A stretch of 45,987 bases of DNA from Branchiostoma floridae (GCF_000003815.2 NW_023365745.1:1-45987); one strand, 5' to 3'; positions 10,409 through 19,434 are shown, numbered from the stretch's first letter. Translations and numbers: made by a program. Notes: generated by a model from the letters alone, not told the origin.

Positions 10409-11270
10409 CTATTCCGGAACTATGACCTTTGGGGTCACTTCCTGTGGGGAGCCCATGCACAACTAGCTGCAGCCCACGCAGAATGACGTAACTCCTAAAT
10501 ATAAACCACTATTGCGTAATCGCCACACTTAGCACACTATACACTATTTTTCAAGTACAAACATTCCCTGCCAAACCGTCAAAAGCCACTAAACAAAAAA
10601 ACGCCTCGTACGTTTCTTTTCCGTCTCAAGAGCTACCCACATACCAAATATCAGATCAATCTGTCTTGGCGTGAAGGAGCTGTTTTGTTCACAGACACAG
10701 AGTGTCGAATGTTTTTACACATACCTATTGTATTATGCAAATTACTACCTAATTTGCACAACAAGCATACAATTATGTACATCATTACGTAAGCTGTCAG
10801 CATACCTACAGTCATTAACATCCATCAACCCCTTCTTGCATTATTCCTTCTCAAAACCTAAAACAAGAATTACTTTCAACGCCCCTGCGAAACCCCTAGG
10901 TGACCAAAACTTACACACCTTACTATGCTTTTACACAGCTACCTACCACTTAAAAATCATCACCCAAACAAGTCCCAAACAAAAAATAGCAAAACCGGAA
11001 GTTCCGCTGCAGTACCATAACACGCCGCTAGAGCGCCCTGCCGTAACGCAATTCCTGCCATTACTTCGTCATGCCAAACCTACCCACATACCAAATATCA
11101 AAACCATCCATCCATGCGTTCCCTAGTTATCAAGCTGACAAACGACCACCTGGCATCAAAACAACACTGACCACAAACCCTTCGTTTCACGAAGGGAATT
11201 ACTACTTTCATGGAGCCTTGTTGTTCAGTCCTATATTGCGTAACACTCCTTTGTTAGATAACTAATTAAG
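10409..11270. repeat. Strand-asymmetric (G-poor) repeat segment with a duplicated 21-bp core
   Basis: A 21-bp string starting CTACCCACATACC occurs identically at 10633-10653 and 11080-11100. The plus strand is poor in G (for example two G in 10801-10860). The motif ATTGCGTAA occurs near both ends (about 10513 and 11235). An exact hairpin, CCCTTCGT/ACGAAGGG with a 3-base loop, lies at 11178-11196. The 151-residue open frame here is a consequence of composition. This is probably an interspersed repeat read on its opposite strand. Confidence 0.5.
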
Positions 11271-11361
11271 GACGGTGAACTCTTCACCTTTATGAGTTTG
11301 TTACATTGTTTGCTTGACCGACTTCACACGGATTGCACTGATCACAATTGTGAATAGGGTC

Positions 11362-11393
11362 CAAAGTCCACCTTTTGCGTGAGGTGTCTATAA
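11362..11393 (+). promoter_or_regulatory. HNF4-type site and TATA box, candidate promoter of the HISAT-like gene
   Basis: CAAAGTCCA at 11362-11370 (in context GGGTCCAAAGTCCA) matches the specific half-site known for HNF4 nuclear receptors. TATAA follows at 11389-11393. About 55 bp later comes an ATG joined directly to a splice donor. The spacing would put the transcription start near 11415-11420. The arrangement is seen in the sequence; its use is inferred. Confidence 0.35.
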
Positions 11394-11445
11394 CGGGGAA
11401 GAAAGGGGACAGGTGCGATTCAAACAAGCCACACGGAGAAGTAAG

Positions 11446-11448
11446 ATG
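11446..11448 (+). CDS. Candidate first coding exon of the HISAT-like gene (ATG only)
   Basis: AAGATG at 11443-11448 is followed at once by GTAAGTGG, a near-ideal donor. That makes a phase-0 exon contributing only the initiator Met. The next coding exon (13254) has no in-frame start of its own before a stop (TGA at 13248-13250) and begins at a codon boundary, so the two would join as Met followed by GGGELTV. The intron (11449-13253) would hold a LINE fragment and a MITE. An alternative start further upstream, or near the CCAAT pair at 12889/12972, is possible. Confidence 0.35.
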
Positions 11449-11711
11449 GTAAGTGGAGGTTTTCTGTTAACACAACCACCTAGATGTTATGTATATACAC
11501 CAGTAGCAATATTACCTAAACAGAGGGCTTCGGAGCCACATATTCGCCCGGTGGACTGCAGGATTCACATGCATTTGGAACAGTACTAGCCCACCCCACA
11601 TTTGACCTGCTATACAGAAGAAGCTTAGGCAAACTATTCCATTCGATGACTTGCCGTACTTGTTTTAGTGTTGAATAGCATTGTGTAGCTGATATGCTGC
11701 TGGTGTCCTCT

Positions 11712-12640
11712 TCTGTATCTGTATCTGTATCTATATAGCCGGTATAACCGCCGTTCGGCGTAACACACCAGCTTTGCAGGCACGGGGCGCGGCAGCAGCG
11801 GCAGCAGCTGGTTATATTACACCGAACGACTCGTTACCCCTAACTTTTGCACATCTATCTGCAAGCGTTCTTTAAAACTACCAAGAGAAGATGCCCCTAC
11901 TGTACTTGGTGATAACAAGTTCCACTCTACGATAGTTCTGGGAAAGTACGAATTTTTGAACACATCAATCCTAGGTTGGTAACTCTGGTATATGAAGGCA
12001 TGACTGTTTCTTGTTCTTTTTTGAGCTGGTATTAGATACTTATCCGTTGGTACGTCCACCAGTTTATTGGTCATTTTGTACATCATGGAAAGTCTGGACA
12101 TTTTCCTTCTGTCTTCAAGTGACATCCACTGCAAATCTGTTTTCATTTTGGTAACACTAGAATCCCTGTTTATAGTTGTTTGTGCAGAATCGGGCAGCTT
12201 GGTTCTGTACCCTTTCAAGTTTATCTTTGTCTTTCTTTGTATACGGGTCCCATACTGTAGCGGCATATTCAAGGTTAGGTCTTACTAGTGACGTGTATGC
12301 AAGTGATTTTACCCTGGTTGGGCATGCCCACAAGTTGCGTTTGATTACTCCCAATGTCTGTTTAGCCTTGGTTGTTATTTTGTTAACATGGACACCCCAC
12401 TTCAGCCCAGTTGTTAATGTAACACCAAGGTATGGGTGGGTTTTTGTGGTTTCTAATGTCTGACCACAAAACTGGTAAGGGGACACATTTGGTGTTCGTT
12501 TGTTTGTTATGTGCATGATATGGCACTTATCAGGATTGAACTGCATAAGCCATTTCCTTTGCCATTCTTCCAGGGTGTTCAGATCTTTCTGAAGAACTTG
12601 TGAATCATTTTGTGTGGATACCTCTTGTGATGATATTGTT
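11712..12640 (-). mobile_element. 5'-truncated non-LTR retrotransposon (3' part, Jockey/CR1-like)
   Basis: The minus strand encodes the end of a reverse transcriptase and the following thumb region: LQKDLNTLEEWQRKWLMQF, then PYLGVTL, RPNLEYAATVWDPYTKKD and VQNQAARF. This order is classic for Jockey/CR1-group LINEs. A frameshift lies near 12160-12175; the frame resumes as MKTDLQWMSLEDRRKMSRL and runs to the stop near 11817. The catalytic YADD part is missing (5' truncation). The 3' end is a short ATACAG microsatellite tail (CTGTATCTGTATCTG on the plus strand). A shorter copy of the same family is at 19502-19874. Confidence 0.88.
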
Positions 12641-12888
12641 GTTGTTGGTCTTTGTGAGAATACTGTACACATGAAGTACGGCTATAAGGTTGTTAACTGC
12701 CTTGAACACAAATGTTAATTGTGCTTGTTGTCTTCTCTGTGCATGGATGGGCCACCAGCACAGAGATTGTTGTATTGCTGGCTGTGTGCCTATACTTATA
12801 TGTATATGGTGTATATGGTGTGATGACCTTTGCTATAACCACCGAATGAAACCACCGAGTGAGCGAAACGAACCGATTTAAATTCTGA

Positions 12889-12976
12889 CCAATCAGAAGG
12901 AGCGATATACACCGGGCTAGCAGGAATCTATGTGTTACGGCGTCATAACCAACATGGAACGGGGCTGTCTGATTGG
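12889..12976. promoter_or_regulatory. Inverted pair of CCAAT boxes
   Basis: CTGACCAATCAG has CCAAT at 12889-12893; GATTGGTC has the inverse at 12972-12976. NF-Y binds such sites, often in pairs, in promoters. They lie about 280-360 bp before the first long exon of the HISAT-like gene and could mark an alternative promoter. Motif match only. Confidence 0.25.
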
Positions 12977-12987
12977 TCCGCAGCTAG

Positions 12988-13152
12988 AGTAGGAGCCAGT
13001 TAATTGCACAACTGACTAATGCACACTTCTGTTAGCTGCGCGGAATCCCAAAATCCCAAACCGGCGTGGTCCAACTTCGCATTATTGCACCAGCCGGATA
13101 ATTGCACCAAATTCACTGGCAAGTAGGCTGTGCAATTAAGCATCTTCTTCTG
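12988..13152. mobile_element. MITE family C, copy 1 (upstream of the HISAT-like exon)
   Basis: About 165 bp from AGGAGCCAGTTAATTGCAC to an inverse end. The interior reads CGGAATCCCAAAATCCCAAA then CCGGCGTGGTCCA, then ATTGCACCA and CCGGATAATTGCAC. The copy at 13459-13634 has the same order and orientation, and the copy at 36687-36850 is inverted. Ends are imperfect here. Non-coding. Confidence 0.85.
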
Positions 13153-13253
13153 TATACGATGATTCTCTGTGACAAATCTTGCAGCTCTCCATATGATCAG
13201 TTATGTTGAACAAAGTGTAACAAAAAATTAGTGATCATTTCTTTTACTGAAAG

Positions 13254-13427
13254 GGTGGCGGCGAGCTAACAGTAAGAGAAGCGAAGCACACAGACTTCGA
13301 GGCGGTGATGAAGATGGCATGTCCGGACAACTTCCGTGACGGCTTCGACTACCTGCCGGCCAAGTTCCACCAGTATGTGGATGACCCGGATGTTTCCTTC
13401 ATTCTGATAGAACTAGAGCACAGCCTG
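13254..13427 (+). CDS. Histidine N-acetyltransferase-like (HISAT/NAT16 family), exon with N-terminal GNAT half
   Basis: The exon follows TTTCTTTTACTGAAAG and encodes 58 residues starting GGGELTVREAKHTDFEAVM. The GFDYLPAKFHQYVDDPD stretch is the DYLP..YH....DP signature I associate with the HISAT/NAT16 branch of GNAT acetyltransferases. Joined to 14175-14429 and 17184-17753, the protein is about 333 residues with an initiator Met, close to the family size (about 360). Fish members acetylate L-histidine with acetyl-CoA in the cytosol; the substrate here is inferred only by family. The donor is ambiguous: CTG|GTAGGT (exon end 13427) or GTAG|GTAAGAA (end 13431). With the matching acceptor either choice gives the same protein. 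The exon lies between two copies of MITE family C. Confidence 0.75.
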
Positions 13428-13458
13428 GTAGGTAAGAATAGTGAATTAAAGCGTTTAT

Positions 13459-13634
13459 ACAGTAGAAGCCAGTTAATTGCACATCGGATTAACGCACACT
13501 TCTGTTAACTGCACGGAATCCCACAATCCCAAACCGGCGTGGTCCAGCTAGATAACTTCGCATTACTGCACCATCCGGATAATTGCACGAAATTCACCGG
13601 CAAATAGGCCGTGAAGTTAAGCGGCTTCTACTGT
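13459..13634. mobile_element. MITE family C, copy 2 (in intron after the HISAT-like exon)
   Basis: Best-preserved copy: left end ACAGTAGAAGCCAGTTAATT, right end GCGGCTTCTACTGT. The interior is as in copy 1, in the same orientation. It begins 32 bp after the exon donor region. Non-autonomous DNA element without coding capacity. Confidence 0.9.
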
Positions 13635-14170
13635 TAACAACCACATGCTTTTCCAGAGCTAACGTTTCGATTATTACCTATTGCTTAAAGGGCCCAATAA
13701 AACTATATAAAGACCAGATAATAACTATGGACTTCAGTATGCTACAGGCACCCGTGCAGTTCACATCAGTGGTGGCCTGGCTGAGAAAGTTAACGTTACT
13801 CTTCAAGTCATGTTTGAAATCTAGATACAACAGATTATGAATTGAAGTATGACTACACATAAAGAAATTAGCTTGAAGGACACCTAGCCCTGAATATGAA
13901 GTAATGATAACACTGGGTCGTGATTTAGTGTGAGAAATTGACAAGCAGTATATATATGGTCTATACTGTTTCTTACGACAGGCCAATACACCAATATTGT
14001 AAGTCATATTTCTACACACAGAACTGATAGATAATTCAGCATTGAAGAATGCATTTTCAAGTTGGAAATTTAGATACTTTGATACAATTTTGCACTTCCA
14101 AATAATCTTTCACATCTGCAATAATTCAGACATCATTTACCATCATTATTATTTAGTACTATTATTCAAT
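13635..14170 (+). other. Intron sequence, no further feature
   Basis: Remainder of the intron between the first two long exons of the HISAT-like gene. AT-rich, ending in TATTCAATACAG before 14175. Short frames on either strand have no domain resemblance. Confidence 0.6.
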
Positions 14171-14174
14171 ACAG

Positions 14175-14429
14175 GTAGGCTTCAACGTTTACTGGTTTAG
14201 CGACGATGGTGACTCTCTACTGGGGAAAAACGGCCGTCAAGACCCAAAGTACAAGGGAACGGGCACGTATGGCCGCGTGAGGCAGGCCCTGCCGATGATC
14301 TTCCAGAAATTCCTCCTGCCACGATGTAAACCAACGACTTTGTTACAAACTGTTGGCGAGGGTCACCGGATGGAACTTCACAAAGTCCTGAAGTACATGG
14401 GGTTCTGGGGAAAGGAGGAGAGCAGTTTT
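14175..14429 (+). CDS. Histidine N-acetyltransferase-like, acetyl-CoA-binding exon
   Basis: 85 codons between CAATACAG and GTAAGT, phase 0 at both ends. It begins VGFNVYWFSDDGDSLL and contains DPKYKGTGTYGRV, which fits GNAT motif A (Q/R-x-x-G-x-G/A), the acetyl-CoA pyrophosphate loop. The first motif position is Lys (KYKGTG) instead of the usual Arg/Gln, a conservative change. The following helix (RQALPMIFQKFLLPR) and the GHRMELHKVLKYMGFW stretch suit the rest of the GNAT fold. A second acceptor four bases later (GGTAG|G) pairs with the alternative donor of the previous exon. Confidence 0.78.
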
Positions 14430-14436
14430 GTAAGTA

Positions 14437-14632
14437 CTAGTAAATGTATTTAAGTTCGCGGGGATTTAATTTCGCAGTAGCAGGAAAAAGGACTTTTCGT
14501 GGTGGTTTTAAGTTCGCGGTAGCACCATGCACTGCAGTCTCTTACTGCCATGAAAAATGTTCGCGGTGAAGCGGCCACCGCGAAAAGCGCGAACATTTAA
14601 CCACCGCGAAAGTTTCTGCATTTACATTTACA
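14437..14632. mobile_element. MITE family A, copy 2 (in intron of HISAT-like gene)
   Basis: It starts with AAATGTATTTAAGTTCGCGG a few bases after the exon donor and ends with GAAAGTTTCTGCATTTACA. It contains the facing CGCGGTGG/CCACCGCG blocks typical of the family. Close relative of 41595-41808 in the same orientation. Confidence 0.8.
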
Positions 14633-15137
14633 TCGTGCAGTTGAGTGAGTAGAGTGTTCGGTGTGTACTCGGGTAGGGACCGAGCCATTACCAAAGACAC
14701 AGTACAAATGTACATGGACATGAGTGTACTTCAATCAATCAATCAATCAAATCAATCAAAGAATTTATTTAGCGTAGCAGATTTCATGTACATGGAGACA
14801 GAGTCTGAATAGGTCGCTAATTTACAGTGTTTAAAATCGAGGTGTTAAAATCATAACGAAGGAGAGAAATTGAAACATGCTTAAAACTACGTACATATAA
14901 AATACAAACACATGTAGTCATTCGTTTTTAAAGAATTAGAAATTGCAGTTTGTGAACATTTCAAACTGTAAGATTAGATTACAACGAGTTTGTGTGGAGC
15001 ACTGTGGCTCGGTATAAGAATGATCGTTTGAGTCTTTCGGTCCTGCATTTAGGTAGTGTTCGGTGACTGGAGTTACGCAATGTTCGTCCTGTCGCACCCT
15101 CCCTGTCGTCAGGGACATAAAGTGCAGACAGACAGAC

Positions 15138-15967
15138 CTATATCATCCGCATAGCCGGTGTTATCGGTGGTCTCATACTTGGTGGTTCTTGTAGACATGT
15201 ACACAAGAAACAGGTAAGGGGATAGCACCCCACCTTGAGGAACCCCAGAGTTGACAACGCGCCAACTGCTGTACTAATTGTTGGCGACCACGCGTTGGGT
15301 CCTGCCGGATAGATAGCTGGAGAGCCAAGCAAGCATCCTAGGGGGCGTACCACGGGCATCCAGATGTTGTAGCAGTATTCCGTGGTCGACTCTGTCAAAA
15401 GCCTTTGACATATCAGCCAGGAGCACACGGACCATTGATGTCTTCTTGGTGTCTAAACTTTGCAACCATGACTGGTACACTTTCAGAAGAGCGACAGTGG
15501 TCGAAGCTTTTGGCACTGATCCCGTATCCAAGGCTTCATAATCGGTAGAAATCTGTTCAGCACAAGCCTTTCTTGTACCTTTCCGAGGTTCGAGATAAGG
15601 GAGATAGGCCGCTAATCCTTCTTGCTTGCAGGAACAGACGTTTTTGGTATGGGGCAAACATTCGCCATTTTCCACACGGAAGGCATATATCCGGAGTTGT
15701 AAAAGGAGTTTATCAGGTGAGTCACGACTGGAGCTAGGTCTTCATGGTACACACTGAGAACCCAGTTTGGAATGCCGTCAGGTCCACCTGATTTCCTAGT
15801 GTTCAATCTCCTTAAGATGGCTTTAACTTGGCCAATGCTGCAGAGGTCATCGGAGTTGGAGGGGAGCTGGAGTGGGAAGAGACTGTAGGCTCTACTGTCC
15901 GACCACGCTTCCGCAAAGAAGTCGTTTAGTGGGTCCGCAACTCGATCGTCTGGGACATCAGAGACGG
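15138..15967 (-). pseudogene. LINE reverse transcriptase, inactivated
   Basis: Reading down the minus strand: LNTRKSGGPDGIPNWVLS and VWKMANVCPIPK. Then KKD, a TAG in place of the usual aromatic residue, and RPISLISNLGKVQERL. After a frameshift come LLADMSKAFDRVDHGILLQH (motif A with the first Asp), a second TAG, then SGVPQGGVLSPYLFLVYM and YADD at 15142-15153. All catalytic Asp residues are recognisable, but the frame is broken at least three times and sequence after YADD is deleted, so no active enzyme can be made. Confidence 0.85.
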
Positions 15968-16669
15968 NNNNNNNNNNNNNNNNNNNNNNNNNNNNNNNNN
16001 NNNNNNNNNNNNNNNNNNNNNNNNNNNNNNNNNNNNNNNNNNNNNNNNNNNNNNNNNNNNNNNNNNNNNNNNNNNNNNNNNNNNNNNNNNNNNNNNNNNN
16101 NNNNNNNNNNNNNNNNNNNNNNNNNNNNNNNNNNNNNNNNNNNNNNNNNNNNNNNNNNNNNNNNNNNNNNNNNNNNNNNNNNNNNNNNNNNNNNNNNNNN
16201 NNNNNNNNNNNNNNNNNNNNNNNNNNNNNNNNNNNNNNNNNNNNNNNNNNNNNNNNNNNNNNNNNNNNNNNNNNNNNNNNNNNNNNNNNNNNNNNNNNNN
16301 NNNNNNNNNNNNNNNNNNNNNNNNNNNNNNNNNNNNNNNNNNNNNNNNNNNNNNNNNNNNNNNNNNNNNNNNNNNNNNNNNNNNNNNNNNNNNNNNNNNN
16401 NNNNNNNNNNNNNNNNNNNNNNNNNNNNNNNNNNNNNNNNNNNNNNNNNNNNNNNNNNNNNNNNNNNNNNNNNNNNNNNNNNNNNNNNNNNNNNNNNNNN
16501 NNNNNNNNNNNNNNNNNNNNNNNNNNNNNNNNNNNNNNNNNNNNNNNNNNNNNNNNNNNNNNNNNNNNNNNNNNNNNNNNNNNNNNNNNNNNNNNNNNNN
16601 NNNNNNNNNNNNNNNNNNNNNNNNNNNNNNNNNNNNNNNNNNNNNNNNNNNNNNNNNNNNNNNNNNNNN
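15968..16669. other. Assembly gap (702 N) inside the LINE
   Basis: It removes the end of the endonuclease and the start of the reverse transcriptase. Its length is about right for that missing part, suggesting an estimated rather than nominal gap. Confidence 1.
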
Positions 16670-17142
16670 AAAGTGTGGATGAGGTGTTGGATTGTCTCAT
16701 ATTGCAAGAGTTTTTCGTTTGCCCAAGGAGGATGGTACAGAACTCCCATGTACAGTACAGGAACAGCACGGGGGGTCCGTTGTGGTTGCAGTTGTGTCCA
16801 GATGCACTCCAAGTTGTCAGGTACGGCGATGTCGACATGTTTTGCCTTTATATCATTTCTGATATAAAGGGCGATTCCTCCGCCTCTCCTGTTACGTCGA
16901 TCCTTGCGATAAAGGTTGTAACCGTCGACCGACGTGACCTCTTCCGGTAGGTCAGCTGAGAACCAGGACTCAGTAACTGCCGCTATGTCGATCTTATTCA
17001 GGGACAGAGTCAAGCAGAACTCATCAAGTTTGTGAAGTAGGGACCGTGCGTTAGTAAGCAAGATGCCAGGCATACCTTTTGGTCGAGATGACTTGACATC
17101 GCACCTGATAGAGCGCATACTTGCCATTAGGACAAGCAACAA
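16670..17142 (-). pseudogene. LINE endonuclease domain, N-terminal part
   Basis: The minus-strand frame starts near 17142 and encodes ILLTNARSLLHKLDEFCLTL, then AAVTESWFSADLPEEV, then RKDRRNRRGGGIALYIRND. This is the typical opening of the exonuclease/endonuclease/phosphatase fold in CR1/L2-group LINEs; TESW carries the catalytic Glu. The frame is open up to the gap. Confidence 0.82.
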
Positions 17143-17183
17143 GAGTGTTGATCATGTCACTAATTATGTGCTATTCTTTTCAG

Positions 17184-17753
17184 CATGTTCTCTACTTCCA
17201 GTCTGACGTGTCTGCCCTGCGTAGTAGTCTTACATCACACAACACGACCCACCTCCCACCGCTCACCCCCTACCAGCCTCCCGACCTCCACCGCCTGCTG
17301 CCTCCAGCCTTCTCGGCCGCCGTGTTGTCTGAAGGCCGCGTGTTTGTCGACTGGGATCCGTACAAACTTTCTGAGTCCAACATGAACAAGTTTGTAACAG
17401 CTGGCTACTACATCCTTGTCGACCAGACCGAACCGGCCGCTAAGAGTCTTAGCTTCGGCGGGAGTTACATGACTCCCCGCGGCAGGGTGTATCACATAGA
17501 CATACACTGTAAGGATGAGACTCTATGTAAGGCTCACATCATAAACCACGTGAAGATCGCCTGTAGCCAGTATACAGGCATGATAACCTTCTGTGTCATG
17601 GTGATAGACCTGGCTTTGAAAATAACAGTCCTGAAATATTGTGCAGGAGACCTGACACTGAGTTATCTGCCCCATGACCATACCTATACTCTGTATCAAA
17701 CAGATCTCGCCAGTATGGCAAAAGCTGCTGCTGGAAACAAATCTAAGTACTAA
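17184..17753 (+). CDS. Histidine N-acetyltransferase-like, C-terminal exon
   Basis: After the acceptor TATTCTTTTCAG the frame runs 189 codons to TAA, in phase with 14175-14429. It starts HVLYFQSDVSALRSSL and continues with a Pro-rich loop (THLPPLTPYQPPDLHRLLPP). Then comes the conserved C-terminal part: VFVDWDPYKL, LSFGGSYMTPRGRVYHIDIH and a last hydrophobic segment. DW.PY and the SFG/Y.ID pattern are shared with HISAT/NAT16 C-terminal domains. There is no signal peptide and no clear membrane segment, fitting a soluble enzyme. The 3' UTR shows no obvious AATAAA in the first 150 bp. The short region before the exon is almost entirely the 5' end of an antisense LINE. Confidence 0.78.
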   Translation, partial: HVLYFQSDVSALRSSLTSHNTTHLPPLTPYQPPDLHRLLPPAFSAAVLSEGRVFVDWDPYKLSESNMNKFVTAGYYILVDQTEPAAKSLSFGGSYMTPRGRVYHIDIHCKDETLCKAHIINHVKIACSQYTGMITFCVMVIDLALKITVLKYCAGDLTLSYLPHDHTYTLYQTDLASMAKAAAGNKSKY

Positions 17754-18141
17754 ACAGAAAGCACTGTTGTGAGCAAAATTTAGAAAACTTGTGCAAAATG
17801 ATATTAACAAATTAGGCTCAGGTTGAGACTAGCATTTTGTCGATTATCGATTATTTGTAGACAATTCGTTCAAGACGATCTACGTTAATCTTATTTTGAA
17901 GATCAACATTACTAGAAATGTTTTGTGTTAGAAATAATTTACTTATTTCCATATCTAATGAGTATCTCTTTTCCCTAAATACAAGTCTTTGTAGCTAGAA
18001 CAATGAAAGGCAAATCGATGTATAAGATTAGTGGTTAGATACATCTAGATCTGGTGCAATCCATACGTAGATAGGAGATACACGAGATTATTCATGTTTA
18101 CTATACGGCGACATAACCGGATACTTTTAGGATATAACGTT
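17754..18141. other. 3' flank of the HISAT-like gene
   Basis: AT-rich, probably 3' UTR followed by intergenic sequence. No second gene or clear polyadenylation signal was seen. Confidence 0.5.
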
Positions 18142-18432
18142 AGGAGAATTCTTTTTACACAACAAGCAGATACATACATTGCTTACGTTTCGATGTCTCC
18201 CAGACACCTTCGTCAGAGCTTCTAACTGGAGTTCTGCTTCTCACCGGGACGAGGGGGGATACAAACTTAGCCACGTTTGGGATTGTTTTCTCACCGCAAA
18301 AGCGCCACCTACATTGGCTACATATAGCGGTGAGAAGCAGAACTCCAGTTAGAAGCTCTGACGAAGGTGTCTGAGAGACATCGAAACGTAGGCAATGTAA
18401 GTACCTCCTGGTTGTGTAAAAAGAATTCTCCC
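18142..18432. mobile_element. Palindromic element with about 105-bp inverted arms carrying hammerhead-like motifs
   Basis: The left arm starts GGAGAATTCTTTTTACACAA; the right arm is its inverse (TTGTGTAAAAAGAATTCTCC). The arms match for about 105 bp with a few differences and enclose about 80 bp. Each arm contains CTGACGA, one A, a stem of seven pairs capped by three bases, then GAAAC: plus strand 18358-18387, minus strand 18216-18187. No target duplication was identified. It could be a palindromic derivative of a retroelement terminus rather than a classic MITE. Confidence 0.75.
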
Positions 18433-18447
18433 AAATTCTACATTCTT

Positions 18448-18548
18448 NNNNNNNNNNNNNNNNNNNNNNNNNNNNNNNNNNNNNNNNNNNNNNNNNNNNN
18501 NNNNNNNNNNNNNNNNNNNNNNNNNNNNNNNNNNNNNNNNNNNNNNNN
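18448..18548. other. Assembly gap (101 N)
   Basis: Run of N directly after the palindromic element. Confidence 1.
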
Positions 18549-18608
18549 AGAGGCTGTTTTTCTCATCAGATAGGGGAATGATACATTGGCTTTCTTTCTT
18601 ATTGCAAT

Positions 18609-18814
18609 TAACGCTAGTTCTCCTTTATCCGCAGGATAATCTATACCCATTGTTTTAAAAGATTAAAGCGGTATTTAGGATACCAAGTCGACGACAGGTG
18701 GTTTTAAATTACACTACTTTTAGAATATTGCAATTTGAAACCACCGTCTGTCTACTTTATATCCCTAAATACCCGGATATAGGCTACCCAGCGTATAAAG
18801 GTTAACTAGCGTTA
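18609..18814. mobile_element. MITE family B, copy 2
   Basis: The left end TAACGCTAGTTCTCCTTTAT and the right end TATAAAGGTTAACTAGCGTTA are inverse. Long inner arms include AAGTCGACGACAGGTGGTTT and its counterpart AAACCACCGTCTGTCTAC. The terminal TAACGCTAG / CTAGCGTTA is intact on both sides. Non-coding. Confidence 0.85.
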
Positions 18815-19434
18815 CATGTTATCTTTGATTAATGTTGTACATGAACAATTGTTAAACAGTGAAAAATCGAAGTAGTGTCTCCTAATTATTAAAAAAAATA
18901 AGTAGACACACAAAAGATTGTTTTGTTATTAGTAAGAGTAGATGCTAAAACCCACGGTATGCGCTACCTGATGATAACATGATGTCCCGAATTCACTCAT
19001 GGTAGCCTTTATTGTTTAAAAAGTAGAAGTTCAAAGAATTCGAATAATGTTGGAATGCCGTAGAATGCGGTCATACTGCAGTTAGAACAATTAAAATACA
19101 CTTAGAATTTACTTTGAATGTCATTCGATATTTCTCCACTTCGAATGCACCTCGACAGTTTTTAACATGTCCAAAACTTTCAGGCCAGCCAAAAGAACGG
19201 GTACAAATAGCTGGAATGAAGAAAGAATTTCTGGAACACACTACTAAGTGCCAGGAATTGCCAGGAATAGAAAAGAATTTTCATTCCGACGGCATTCCGG
19301 CTGATTCTTGCCCTCGTGTGAAGGGGCCTTTATGTGTGACGCTGAAGCACACACCACAGAAAGCAAAACAACCGGCATATACCGGAATTACGTCACAGAC
19401 TATGTTTTTATTAGGTCATCAAAGAAAAATGAGT
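18815..19434. other. Intergenic stretch, no gene recognised
   Basis: No supported exon. Short open frames around 19114-19443 lack any domain and have no splice support. Confidence 0.5.

Larger units (their letters stand above)
14731..17145 (-). mobile_element. Decayed CR1/L2-type LINE inserted antisense in an intron
   Basis: The minus strand carries, in order, an apurinic-type endonuclease, a reverse transcriptase and a C-terminal tail. The plus strand shows the 3' tail as TCAATCAATCAATCAA at 14731-14757. The element is broken: a 702-N gap, TAG stops at 15612-15614 and 15274-15276, a frameshift between them, and a deletion just after the catalytic YADD (about 15110-15140) that joins it to the far C-terminus (RTERLKRSFLYRATVLH). 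The 5' end lies near 17142, about 40 bp before the acceptor of the last HISAT-like exon. The clade is assigned from protein style, without a tree. Confidence 0.85.

Noticed and set aside
10671-11126. 151-residue open frame
   Set aside because: Composition artefact of G-poor sequence; no domain and no splice or start support.
12157-12672. Host gene encoding a 171-residue protein
   Set aside because: Residues are those of a LINE reverse transcriptase thumb region, with a frameshift and a microsatellite tail.
15872-16867. 331-residue plus-strand frame
   Set aside because: Over two thirds N and antisense to the LINE.
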